Source: Pseudomonadota bacterium
Lineage (GTDB): Bacteria > Bdellovibrionota > Bacteriovoracia > Bacteriovoracales > Bacteriovoracaceae
Length of the DNA: 13,987 nucleotides
Assembly (NCBI GenBank): GCA_023432655.1
Contig: JAEYUK010000192.1
Coordinates: 1 to 13,987 of the forward strand
Reading direction: 5' to 3'
Positions 1 through 7,304 of the stretch are shown here, piece by piece. A model generated the notes under the pieces. That model saw only the letters and a program-made list of their open reading frames with translations, did no database searches and was not told the DNA's origin. How positions within the stretch are numbered: the stretch's first letter is position 1; each line of letters begins with the position of its first letter. Both the position numbers and the translations under genes were made by a program.

Positions 1-795
1 GTGGCCTTGGAATTTTTAAATCAAGAAAAAGAAGCTAAACTCAATGTCATGCTGAAGGAACGGACGGAGAAACTTTTTGGGCAATCCAAGTACGCAGAAC
101 TCGGGATGATGTCAGCAGGTATCGCTCATGAAATTAATAATCCCCTCGCCGTCATTCACGCCAGAACGACTCAGCTCTTAAGGATTAATAATTTAGAAGA
201 TAAAAAACAAGAACTCGCTCGAGGGCTTGAGCAAATTCTTTACACCTCAGAAAGAATCGGTCGAACGATTCAAGGCGTTCGTGAGTTTGTTTATAATGAT
301 GAGAAGTCACCTCCTCAGGAAATCTCTTTAAACCACTTGATGGATAATGTTCTGGCCTTCACTGGTCAAAGAATGAAAAATCATGGGATAAGCCTTCGCT
401 TCTATGGTCTTGAGGAGTTCAAGGTCCTGGGTAATAAAATTCAACTTGAACAAATCATTCTGAATCTTTTAAATAATTCTTTTGATGCCATCGAGTTTTT
501 ACCCGATAAGTGGATCGAAGTTAGCGCGCAAAAGAATGATGGAATGGTTCAACTTTATTTTAAAGACTCGGGTAAAGGGATTCCTAAAGATATAGCTTCA
601 AAAATGATGGAGCCATTTTTTTCCACAAAGGAAAGAGGTAAGGGGACAGGACTAGGCTTAGCTCTCGCCCGAGGCATTGCCGAGAAGCATGGCGGGACAT
701 TAAATTATCTACCAGATAGACCACACACGACTTTTCTTTTGGAGTTACCTGAAGCTCACCCGATAGAAGAATGGGAAACACCGATGCTTCACTAA
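1..795 (+). CDS. Sensor histidine kinase, C-terminal part (5' end outside window)
   Basis: This is the transmitter part of a two-component sensor kinase, which autophosphorylates on histidine and passes the phosphate to a response regulator. Visible in order (numbering from the first codon in the window): a charged helical stretch at about 8-35; the H-box SAGIAHEINNPL at 38-49 with phospho-acceptor His43; a dimerisation helix to about 95; and an HATPase_c domain from about 108. The ATPase domain has the N-box QIILNLLNNSFDA (151-163), G1 box DSGKGIP (189-195), F-box MEPFFS (203-208) and G2 box GKGTGLGL (213-220). All catalytic motifs are intact. There is no receiver domain after the kinase core. 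The frame is open to base 1, and the leading GTG has no visible ribosome site, so the protein most likely continues upstream with a sensor domain that cannot be seen. No response regulator lies within the window, so partner and signal are unknown. The stop overlaps the convergent gene on the other strand by four bases. Confidence 0.92.
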   Translation: MALEFLNQEKEAKLNVMLKERTEKLFGQSKYAELGMMSAGIAHEINNPLAVIHARTTQLLRINNLEDKKQELARGLEQILYTSERIGRTIQGVREFVYNDEKSPPQEISLNHLMDNVLAFTGQRMKNHGISLRFYGLEEFKVLGNKIQLEQIILNLLNNSFDAIEFLPDKWIEVSAQKNDGMVQLYFKDSGKGIPKDIASKMMEPFFSTKERGKGTGLGLALARGIAEKHGGTLNYLPDRPHTTFLLELPEAHPIEEWETPMLH

Positions 796-1022
796 GGTTT
801 TTTCTTATCTTCAAACTTCCGCATTTCCGGATCTTCCTGCTGTTCCTCTCGTGAATTGACATCATTATCTGATTCCATCATTTCAAAAAGATTCTTCTTT
901 TCGGATGGACGAATTTCTTCATAAGGATGGATGATGTCTTCTGGGGTCAAATTCATCGGCGTTTGCGCCGGGAGAGGTAGGGTGAAGAAGAGTGGTGCCA
1001 TGTACCAGATTAGTCTTTTCAT
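792..1022 (-). CDS. Small secreted acidic protein, function unknown
   Basis: This is a 76-residue protein I do not recognise. The first ~20 residues read as a Sec signal peptide: MKR, then a hydrophobic stretch (LIWYMAPLFFTLPL), then a PAQ cleavage-like site. The mature part of ~56 residues is hydrophilic and rich in Glu/Asp and Lys (for example EKKNLFEMMESDND and REEQQEDPEMRKFEDKKK). It has no cysteine and no lipobox, so a soluble periplasmic or secreted product is likely. No clear Shine-Dalgarno precedes the ATG; the bases just upstream on this strand are C-rich. A second Met at residue 8 has no ribosome site either and would spoil the signal peptide, so the longer start is kept. It converges on the histidine kinase and the stop codons share bases 792-795. 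The signal-peptide organisation is the main argument that this is a real gene rather than a chance frame. Confidence 0.55.
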   Translation of the reverse strand: MKRLIWYMAPLFFTLPLPAQTPMNLTPEDIIHPYEEIRPSEKKNLFEMMESDNDVNSREEQQEDPEMRKFEDKKKP

Positions 1023-1130
1023 GGGGGAATGATAGGCAATGAATCTTGGTCACGTCTTCTTAAGATGACCTAAAAATCCAAGGCGATCCTGGTGTTTTTA
1101 AGGTATAAAATATCTAATTTAAAACTTTCA

Positions 1131-1137
1131 GAGGTGA
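1131..1137 (+). promoter_or_regulatory. Ribosome binding site fixing the GTG start of the MscS-family gene
   Basis: GAGGTGA lies six bases (counted from GAGG) before the GTG at 1141 and supports that non-ATG start. Further upstream, a TATAAA-like -10 element sits at 1104-1109, but no convincing -35 hexamer is seen at the expected distance. Confidence 0.6.
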
Positions 1138-1140
1138 AGA

Positions 1141-2178
1141 GTGCAAGAATTTCTAACGCGTTTTCATGATGGTCACTATGTTGAATTTCTGGCCTTTGCA
1201 GTTGTCGCGTATTTTTTTCTTTGGGTAATTAAAAATATTCTCGTTTCCATTCTCAAACGTTTATCCGAAAAGACCACAAGCTACATCGATGATTTGATCG
1301 TTGAAACGATCAGCTGCACCAGGCAGTACTATCTCGTGGCGTTAGCTTTATTCCTTGGATCAAAGGTTTTAGAACTAGAACCCAGCAAGGTAAGTTTTGT
1401 TAATAAGGCCATGTTGGTCATCAGTGCTTTCCAGATTATCTCTTGGGGTAAAGCCTTTATTAATGGCTGGCTAAAACTTACTTTAAAAAAACGTAATAAC
1501 GATCCTTCCGCCAAAATGTCATTGGATTTTGTCGGAATTCTAGCGAAGTTTGGCTTCATCTCCTTAGTGATTCTTTTTGTGTTGAACAACATGGGAGTGG
1601 ATGTCACTACATTCGTCACAGGATTAGGGATAGGTGGTGTGGCGATTGCGCTGGCGACTCAAAAAATTCTAGGCGATCTCTTTTCTTCACTTTCGATTGT
1701 TATGGATAAGCCTTTTGTGGTGGGAGATCCTATTAATGTGGCCCCGGATATTTCGGGAAGTATTGAGCAAGTGGGTCTTAAAACCACCCGAATTAAGAGT
1801 TTAACCGGTGAGCAGATCATTATTTCCAATTCTGATCTGCTGGCCTCGAGGATTCGTAACTATAAAAGGATGGAAGAGAGGAGAGTCGCCTTCTTCGTAG
1901 GTGTTAATTATGAAACTCCTCGCGAGAAGTTAAAGATTCTCCCGAAACTTTTTGAAGAACTCATTTCAACTCATCAAAATACCCGTTTTGATCGGGCCCA
2001 TCTTGTAAGGCTTGGAGCTTCCTCCCTGGACTTTGAAATTATCTATTTTATGACTACTCCAGATTATTTACTCTACGCTGATACTCACGAGGCCATTCTT
2101 CTTGGTATCTTAGAAATTTGTGAAAAGAACGGGGTCGACATTGCTTACCCAACTCAGAAATTGATCGTTCAAAACTAA
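1141..2178 (+). CDS. MscS-family small-conductance mechanosensitive ion channel
   Basis: This is an inner-membrane channel that opens under membrane tension and releases solutes during hypo-osmotic shock. The 345 residues show hydrophobic helices at roughly 15-38, 63-80, 86-110 and 130-150. The pore-lining segment is TTFVTGLGIGGVAIALATQ (156-174), with the Gly/Ala packing pattern typical of the MscS pore helix. LGDLFSSLSIVMDKPFVVGDPI (in 177-198) follows and begins the cytoplasmic beta domain. The C-terminal part (about 245-345) is the mixed alpha/beta vestibule and ends near GVDIAYPTQ, a position where MscS homologues commonly have a P-Y-P type motif. It is somewhat longer than E. coli MscS because it has an extra N-terminal helix or two. 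The GTG start is chosen for the good ribosome site just upstream. The gene stands alone, transcribed away from the small secreted protein gene. No T-tract terminator is seen directly after it, although hairpins follow. Confidence 0.95.
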   Translation: MQEFLTRFHDGHYVEFLAFAVVAYFFLWVIKNILVSILKRLSEKTTSYIDDLIVETISCTRQYYLVALALFLGSKVLELEPSKVSFVNKAMLVISAFQIISWGKAFINGWLKLTLKKRNNDPSAKMSLDFVGILAKFGFISLVILFVLNNMGVDVTTFVTGLGIGGVAIALATQKILGDLFSSLSIVMDKPFVVGDPINVAPDISGSIEQVGLKTTRIKSLTGEQIIISNSDLLASRIRNYKRMEERRVAFFVGVNYETPREKLKILPKLFEELISTHQNTRFDRAHLVRLGASSLDFEIIYFMTTPDYLLYADTHEAILLGILEICEKNGVDIAYPTQKLIVQN

Positions 2179-2209
2179 AATGAACTGGCCTACTTGAATG
2201 GTGGTACAT

Positions 2210-2229
2210 GAAAGAGAGAATTCTCTTTC
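2210..2229. other. Perfect 8-bp inverted repeat downstream of the MscS-family gene
   Basis: GAAAGAGA and TCTCTTTC flank a four-base loop, 31 bases after the channel stop codon. No T-run follows on either strand, so it is not a standard intrinsic terminator. It may contribute to 3'-end structure of the channel mRNA. Confidence 0.4.
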
Positions 2230-2276
2230 GCTCTCAAAAAATACATTCTTTTCAATGACTTGTTCTTTCGAGCGAG

Positions 2277-2305
2277 ACTCCGGGAAAATGGAATTTTCCC
2301 GGAGT
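2277..2305. other. Perfect 13-bp hairpin with 3-base loop in an intergenic region
   Basis: ACTCCGGGAAAAT (2277-2289) is the exact reverse complement of ATTTTCCCGGAGT (2293-2305), with GGA between them. Neither side is followed by a T-run, so it is not a textbook rho-independent terminator. It could terminate or protect the MscS-family transcript, or be a dispersed palindromic element. No second copy was noticed in the window. Confidence 0.6.
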
Positions 2306-2380
2306 ACACAATGAAATTTATAATTAGGTAGATTAACTATTTGTTTTGAGGCGTGAGAAAGGCTTTTGCAGTTGCAAACT

Positions 2381-2405
2381 AAAAAGGCCAGCTTTCGCTG
2401 GCCCT
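2381..2405 (-). terminator. Rho-independent terminator of gcvP
   Basis: On the minus strand GGCCAGC, loop GAAA, GCTGGCC forms a 7-bp GC-rich stem (2386-2403) followed directly by TTTTT (2385-2381). It begins about ten bases after the gcvP stop codon, which is the classic spacing and form. Confidence 0.88.
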
Positions 2406-2413
2406 TAGAGATT

Positions 2414-5400
2414 TTAATTTTGGTTTGAAGCCTTGAGAATCAATGAGAACACCTCTTCAGTAGAAGAATTTCTCAGTTGGTTTGCATCCACTCGGTCACT
2501 AATAATTTCTGGTAAATTCTTAGTAATCTTCTCAGTGAGAATCGGGTTTTTATTGGCCAATACTTCATCCACTCGGTCAATAGGAGTGAAATGAGGAACC
2601 GTTCTTAAAACTTCCGGATGTTCTTCAATAAGTTTTGAAATGCTCTCAACCACTTCGGCGAACTGATCAAGTTCTTTCTTGCTATATGTTTCAGTCGGTT
2701 CAATCATAAGTCCATATTGCTCAGGAAAGGCGACAGTCGGAGCGTGGAAGCCGAAATCCAGGAAGAGTTTCCCAATACGCGCAATGGCGTTGGCCTTAGG
2801 TGTGCCCGCAGCCTCAATCTTTTTAAAAGTTTCAGGATTAAGAGTCAGAATAAATTCATGCATTCTTGGAGAAGTTGCGGCCCCGGCCGGAAGGCATGGA
2901 TAGGTTTTTGATAGACGATGGTAGAGATAACGGGCCGAAAGCACCGCCACCTGACTCATCATACGAACACCATCTGCCCCTAATGCCTTAATGTAGGTAT
3001 AAGCACGGACTTTGTGGCCAAAGTTTCCGAAGTGACGATGGAATGAACCAACAGATTTTGAAGGTTTCACCACATCAAATTTTTCGCCATTTTTTACGAC
3101 CTGGATTCCTGGAAGAAAGTCTATGAGCTTACTTGAAACGGCCACAATGGCGTCTCCTGGGCCCCCGCCTCCATGAGGAATGGTCCACGTCTTATGAAGG
3201 TTATTATGAACAGCATCGACTCCTAATTTATTAAGATCCACAATCCCGGCCACGGCGTTCATGTTTGCGCCATCCATATAAACGAGACCACCGGCCTCAT
3301 GAATAAGAGCACTCATCTCTTTAAATTGTGATTCAAAAATACCGGCGGTATTAGGGTTTGTGACCATAATACCGGCCACGCGGTGACCGTCGGTTTTAAG
3401 AAACTCTTTAATTTGTCCAAGATTCATTTCACCGTTAGGAAGTGCTTCAACGGTGAAAATTCCATAGACCTGTCCATCGACAACTTTTGACTGGTAACCG
3501 GCCATAGTCGCAGAAGCTGGGTTAGTTCCGTGGGCCGAGCGAGGAATGATGACCACGTTTCTCTGTGCCGCCTCTCCACGATCTCGGTGATAGGCCTGGA
3601 ACATTTTTAAACCAACTAGCTCCCCTTGAGCACCTGCCACTGGCTGAGTGGTGACACCTGGAAGACCTGTAATGGCCTTAAACTGTTCTTGAATTTCAAA
3701 AAGTATTTCCAAGGCACCTTGGACGTCATCAATCGGGGCTTCCGGATGGACGTTCGCAAAGCCAGGAAGATTAGCAGCGTAATCATTGATGTAGGGGTTG
3801 TACTTCATCGTACATGAGCCCAGTGGATAAATTCCATCATCAGGAGAAAGGTTTTGTTTACCTAGTTTTTCGTAATAAGAAACAATTTGTTCAGTTGTAA
3901 GTTTTGGAATTTCCGGAGCATCCACTCGCATGAGGACTGCTTGAATCTTTGGAGCTGGCGTTCCGTTTTTTGTTTTATTGAACTGTGTTCCGAAAAATGA
4001 AATAAGCTTATCCACATCTTCTTCTGTGTTAATGTCAGTGAAGCTCATAAGAAGAAGATTTTCGCCGCTGATTTCAGTGTGACGATTAGAAACATCAACA
4101 CCAACTAACAGACCTTCGGCGCTGGCCTTCTCGATGAAGCTCTTCGTGCTTACAGGAATTTTAAGAGTGAATTCGTTGTAGAATGCCGAACCTTTAAATT
4201 TAAGTTCTACTCCTTCAAATTGAGTCAGAGCTTCCGCCGCTTTCTCAGCGAGGGCACGAGATTTTTTAAGAGTTTCCTCAAAGCCTTCATCTCCACGAGC
4301 GAGCATGGATGCTCCCGCGAGACTTGCGATGAATGATTGGTTAGAACAAATGTTGGAAGTCGCTTTTTCGCGACGGATATGCTGCTCTCGAGTGGAAAGG
4401 ATCAGGGCCTTACAGTCCCGGCCTTTTAAATCTTTTGTTTTACCAACATATCTTCCGGCGGTTGAGCGGATAGAGATTTTATCCTGCTCATTATAGCGAA
4501 TACCGAAAATACCCAGTCCCGGACCTCCAAAGCTTGGGCCAATGGCCAGATGTTGTCCTTCGGCCACAATCATGTCGGCCCCTTGCTGAGAGGTACCAAA
4601 TTTAACCGGGGCCTTAAGACCGCCTTTACCAAGAAGCATAGGATCGACGACTGCGATCGACTTAATATTGTTGTTTGAACAAAGATCGACAATTTCGTCT
4701 ACCGACTCGATATTTCCGAGAGCATTGACATGGGGGAAGGCCACGGCAGCAACTTGCGGAGTTGTGTTGAGAATTCGCTTTAAGGCATCCATATCCATTT
4801 TACCGGACTGAGGATTAATCGGGGCCTTAATGATTCTAAGCGGAGTTTCCCGTGACTGAGTTTCTAAAACTTCCAGGTCTCCAGGGTAGAGAGTCGTGGC
4901 AACGACTACAGTGGTAGCGTCTTTTACTAAACGAAGCGCACAGTTCATGGCCTCAAATAAGCAAGTTGAGCGGTCATAAAGAGAAGCGTTGATGGCCTCA
5001 TAACCAGTTAGCTGCGAAATGAGAGACTGGTAAATCCAAAGAGTTTGTAGTGTTCCCTGTGAGCGCTCAGGTTGATAAGGGGTATAGGCAGTAGAAAGTC
5101 CGCGGATATCACTGATGGGGCCCACAACATCCGTCACTTTATAATGAGGAAGTCCATCACCTAAGAATGATGTCTTGAGATGGTTTTTACCCGCTAGATC
5201 GTTCAGATGTCCAATCAGTTCCTGATAGGCCATATGTTTTGCCATGGGCACTTTATCCATTTTCACCGTACTGTCGATGTGACTATAAAGGTCTTCCAAT
5301 GATTTAAGACCCAGCTCTTTAAGCATGGCTTCGAGATCTTTTTGATCAGCACCAATATAAAATGGTCTTAATTCCCTTTCTAATTTTTCGGGATGATAGT

Positions 5401-5425
5401 TTAGTGGAACGTGAGTATTCTTCAT
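2414..5425 (-). CDS. gcvP: Glycine dehydrogenase (aminomethyl-transferring), P-protein of the glycine cleavage system, fused A+B subunit type
   Basis: This is the PLP-dependent decarboxylase of the glycine cleavage system: it decarboxylates glycine and passes the aminomethyl group to lipoyl-GcvH. At 1003 residues it has two homologous halves. The N-terminal half (about 1-470) carries TAYTPYQPERSQGTLQ (112-127) and SFGGPGLGIFGIR (298-310). At the position matching the PLP lysine it reads AEGQHL, as in the non-catalytic A subunit. The C-terminal half (about 496-970) has YPLGSCTMKYNP (533-544), SAHGTNPASATMAGY (630-644), YMDGANMNA (716-724) and NNLHKTWTIPHGGGGPG (741-757), with Lys745 as the PLP Schiff-base residue. 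Both halves resemble the separate GcvPA and GcvPB of the split enzyme more than the classic long P-protein, and a short Lys-rich linker (about 475-495) joins them. AAGGA lies six bases before the ATG. Genes for gcvT, gcvH and the L protein are not in view. The extra ~30-60 C-terminal residues are unassigned. Confidence 0.97.
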   Translation of the reverse strand: MKNTHVPLNYHPEKLERELRPFYIGADQKDLEAMLKELGLKSLEDLYSHIDSTVKMDKVPMAKHMAYQELIGHLNDLAGKNHLKTSFLGDGLPHYKVTDVVGPISDIRGLSTAYTPYQPERSQGTLQTLWIYQSLISQLTGYEAINASLYDRSTCLFEAMNCALRLVKDATTVVVATTLYPGDLEVLETQSRETPLRIIKAPINPQSGKMDMDALKRILNTTPQVAAVAFPHVNALGNIESVDEIVDLCSNNNIKSIAVVDPMLLGKGGLKAPVKFGTSQQGADMIVAEGQHLAIGPSFGGPGLGIFGIRYNEQDKISIRSTAGRYVGKTKDLKGRDCKALILSTREQHIRREKATSNICSNQSFIASLAGASMLARGDEGFEETLKKSRALAEKAAEALTQFEGVELKFKGSAFYNEFTLKIPVSTKSFIEKASAEGLLVGVDVSNRHTEISGENLLLMSFTDINTEEDVDKLISFFGTQFNKTKNGTPAPKIQAVLMRVDAPEIPKLTTEQIVSYYEKLGKQNLSPDDGIYPLGSCTMKYNPYINDYAANLPGFANVHPEAPIDDVQGALEILFEIQEQFKAITGLPGVTTQPVAGAQGELVGLKMFQAYHRDRGEAAQRNVVIIPRSAHGTNPASATMAGYQSKVVDGQVYGIFTVEALPNGEMNLGQIKEFLKTDGHRVAGIMVTNPNTAGIFESQFKEMSALIHEAGGLVYMDGANMNAVAGIVDLNKLGVDAVHNNLHKTWTIPHGGGGPGDAIVAVSSKLIDFLPGIQVVKNGEKFDVVKPSKSVGSFHRHFGNFGHKVRAYTYIKALGADGVRMMSQVAVLSARYLYHRLSKTYPCLPAGAATSPRMHEFILTLNPETFKKIEAAGTPKANAIARIGKLFLDFGFHAPTVAFPEQYGLMIEPTETYSKKELDQFAEVVESISKLIEEHPEVLRTVPHFTPIDRVDEVLANKNPILTEKITKNLPEIISDRVDANQLRNSSTEEVFSLILKASNQN

Positions 5426-5495
5426 GCTATTTCCTTATGCCAACATAATAATTTTGCCAGCATATCCTAGGACTTCCCTCTAAGTTTGTTAAGAA

Positions 5496-5523
5496 ATAAG
5501 AGTGAATAAATGCGCATGGTCAA
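5496..5523 (-). promoter_or_regulatory. Candidate sigma-70 promoter of gcvP
   Basis: On the minus strand TTGACC (5523-5518) and TCTTAT (5501-5496) are separated by 16 bases. They match the -35 consensus at five of six positions and the -10 at four of six. Transcription would start near 5489 and give a leader of about 64 bases. That is too short to hold a tandem glycine riboswitch, and none was seen. Confidence 0.4.
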
Positions 5524-5524
5524 T

Positions 5525-5530
5525 TATACT
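5525..5530 (+). promoter_or_regulatory. Candidate -10 element of rsmJ, close to the start codon
   Basis: TATACT ends eight bases before the rsmJ ATG, so initiation would fall at or next to the start codon. The -35 position (about 5502-5507) is weak. Read on the other strand, the same bases contain TATAAT (5529-5524), so the element could serve either direction. Confidence 0.35.
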
Positions 5531-5538
5531 TTAAGCCG

Positions 5539-6261
5539 ATGATAACAATTATTAATAAGAATGATGCTCCTCCAATTAAAGAAGAGGATTTGTCCGAACT
5601 AAATAAGTTTTCCATACAAAGGGGGATTGATCTCTCTTTTGAATGGAAGGATGGCCAGTATTGGCTCCATTCCGATCGTAATGAAGAGCGGGCCATCGGC
5701 ATTGAGATCGATCGAGAATTAACCAGACATGAAGAGTTTTTTAAGAAGTCTTCCCTTCAAAAGGAGCTTCTTGCTCGTGCAGTAGGGGTGAAAGGGCCCT
5801 ACCGGCCAGCGGTCCTGGATCTTACCGCCGGCCTCTTAGGAGATAGTCTTTTGCTCTTAAGCTTTGGCTGTGAAGTTTGGGCCACGGAGAGACATCCGGT
5901 GATTCGCTTCTTAATCGAAAGCGCTCTTAAAAACGCCCATCACCCTAGAGTAGAGTCTTTTCATTTTCTTCCGGGAGATGCTCTGGATGTTTTGAGGAAT
6001 CCTCCCTTAGTTGATGTGTTTTACTTTGATCCTATGTTTGAAGATGCCAATCCAAAGGCATCTCCTAAAAAGGAGATGCGGATATTCCGAAACGTTATTG
6101 GTTCTGATCTCGACGCCCAAAATGTCTTCTTAGAGGCCCGGAAGTTAAAACCCAAACGACTCGTCGTTAAGCGTCCCCGCCATTCTGTCACTCTCAGTGA
6201 AAAGGCCTCGGTGGAATATATCGGTAAATCTACTCGATATGATGTGTATTTTTCGGTTTAA
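5539..6261 (+). CDS. rsmJ: 16S rRNA (guanine(1516)-N2)-methyltransferase RsmJ
   Basis: This is a SAM-dependent methyltransferase expected to modify G1516 (E. coli numbering) near the 3' end of 16S rRNA during small-subunit maturation in the cytoplasm. The 240 residues contain the family's signature regions: AVGVKGPYRPAVLDLTAG (81-98), in which DLTAG with Asp102 is the SAM-binding loop; GCEVWATERHP (110-120), where the acidic residue after strand 2 lies; YFDPMF (162-167), the catalytic NPPY-like position; KKEMRIF (177-183); and KRLVVKRPRH (206-215). The order and spacing follow E. coli RsmJ closely, and the length is similar. The N-terminal ~60 residues are divergent. No Shine-Dalgarno precedes this ATG, but a -10-like hexamer lies just upstream, so a leaderless mRNA is possible. 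It is probably the first gene of an operon with the downstream kinase (38-base gap) and asnS. Confidence 0.93.
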   Translation: MITIINKNDAPPIKEEDLSELNKFSIQRGIDLSFEWKDGQYWLHSDRNEERAIGIEIDRELTRHEEFFKKSSLQKELLARAVGVKGPYRPAVLDLTAGLLGDSLLLLSFGCEVWATERHPVIRFLIESALKNAHHPRVESFHFLPGDALDVLRNPPLVDVFYFDPMFEDANPKASPKKEMRIFRNVIGSDLDAQNVFLEARKLKPKRLVVKRPRHSVTLSEKASVEYIGKSTRYDVYFSV

Positions 6262-6299
6262 AAAGATTAGAGTAGGGGCTCATTTTTGGAGATCACGCG

Positions 6300-7298
6300 A
6301 TGAATAAAAAGTATGATGTTTACGCCATCGGGAATGCCCTGGTTGATATGGAGTATGAAGTCCACGACGATTTTTTTGTAAAACATAAAATCGACAAGGG
6401 TCTTATGACTTTAGTTGATGAAGAAAGACAAAATTATCTTTTAAATGCTTTAGGAACAGCTCCTAAAAAACAGCAATGTGGAGGCTCGGCTTCTAACTCT
6501 GTAATCGCCATTGCCCAATTTGGCGGCAAAGGCTTTTATTCATGTAAGGTGGCCAAAGATCCTATTGGAAATTTTTATTACCAGGATCTTCAGGATAATG
6601 GAGTTGACTCTAATCTTAAGTACCAGGACCGTGAAGAAGGTGTAACCGGGAAGTGTCTGGTGCTCATCACTCCTGACGCTGAAAGAACAATGAATACCTA
6701 TTTAGGGATTACTTCATCGATTTCGAAAAATGAAATTGTCATAGATGCCATCCGCAGTTCAAAATATATGTACATGGAAGGCTATCTTGTTGCTTCCCCG
6801 ACTGGTCGCGCTGCGGCCGTTCAGGCAAGGAAAATTGCTGAAGCCGCTGGAGTTAAGACCGCTCTGACTTTCTCTGATGTAAATATGATTAAGTTCTTCA
6901 GAGAGGGGATGCAGGAAATGATCGGGGATAAAGTTGATCTCCTTTTCGCCAATGAAACAGAAGCTGCCGCCTTCACTGGAATTGATGATATTATGGTGGT
7001 TCGTGAAGAGTTAAAAAAGATCGCGAAAACTTTTGTCATTACCATGGGTGAAAACGGCGCCATGATTTTTGATGGAGAAACCTTCATCGACATTGAGCCA
7101 TTTGCTGTTGAAGCGGTGGATTCAAACGGAGCAGGAGACATGTTCGCCGGGGCCTTCCTTTATGCCATTACCAATGGGCATACTTATGCTTCGGCCGGAA
7201 AACTTGCTTCTCTTGCGGCCAGCCAGGTTGTTGGACAATTTGGTCCTCGTTTAAAAACTGAAACAGTGTTGGAAATTAAAAAGAAAATTTTTGGATAG
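6300..7298 (+). CDS. Adenosine kinase-like PfkB-family carbohydrate kinase
   Basis: This 332-residue ribokinase/PfkB-superfamily enzyme closely resembles the proteobacterial group annotated as adenosine kinase, which phosphorylates adenosine (or a related nucleoside) to the monophosphate. It is cytoplasmic. Visible features: N-terminal substrate strand IGNALVDMEYE (10-20) with Asp16; the di-glycine signature GGSASNSVIAIAQFGG (61-76); TGKCLVLITPDAERTMNTYLG (in 116-136); NETEA (218-222); and the C-terminal PfkB signature DSNGAGDMFAGAFLYAI (274-290). Its Asp280 is the expected catalytic base next to the GAG anion hole. The Ser in DSNGAGD differs from the more usual DTxGAGD but should be tolerated. 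GGAG lies eight bases before the ATG. It is sandwiched in the rsmJ-kinase-asnS operon with only six bases to the next gene. Substrate specificity cannot be fixed from sequence alone; another nucleoside or ribose-type sugar is possible. Confidence 0.88.
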   Translation: MNKKYDVYAIGNALVDMEYEVHDDFFVKHKIDKGLMTLVDEERQNYLLNALGTAPKKQQCGGSASNSVIAIAQFGGKGFYSCKVAKDPIGNFYYQDLQDNGVDSNLKYQDREEGVTGKCLVLITPDAERTMNTYLGITSSISKNEIVIDAIRSSKYMYMEGYLVASPTGRAAAVQARKIAEAAGVKTALTFSDVNMIKFFREGMQEMIGDKVDLLFANETEAAAFTGIDDIMVVREELKKIAKTFVITMGENGAMIFDGETFIDIEPFAVEAVDSNGAGDMFAGAFLYAITNGHTYASAGKLASLAASQVVGQFGPRLKTETVLEIKKKIFG

Positions 7299-7301
7299 GA
7301 G
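7297..7301 (+). promoter_or_regulatory. Ribosome binding site of asnS, overlapping the upstream stop codon
   Basis: AGGAG begins inside the TAG stop of the kinase gene. It is three bases from the first ATG (7305) and six from the second (7308). The second spacing is the better one, so the real start of asnS may be 7308. Confidence 0.55.
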
Positions 7302-7304
7302 TTC

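Noticed and set aside
1..3. GTG at the window start taken as a true start codon
   Set aside because: It is the first base of the window, no upstream sequence can be checked, and a helical segment leading into the kinase core suggests that the protein begins further upstream.
584..865. 93-residue open frame on the minus strand inside the histidine kinase gene
   Set aside because: It lies opposite clear kinase motifs (G1, F and G2 boxes), has no recognisable domain, and overlaps the 3' part of the small secreted protein gene in another frame; it is a shadow frame.
5426..5538. Glycine riboswitch upstream of gcvP
   Set aside because: The shared divergent region is only 113 bases, the likely leader is about 64 bases, and no tandem aptamer-like structure was recognised.
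6821..7141. 106-residue open frame on the minus strand inside the kinase gene
   Set aside because: Low-complexity Ser/Ala/Ile-rich composition is expected from antisense reading of the conserved PfkB region; it has no independent support.
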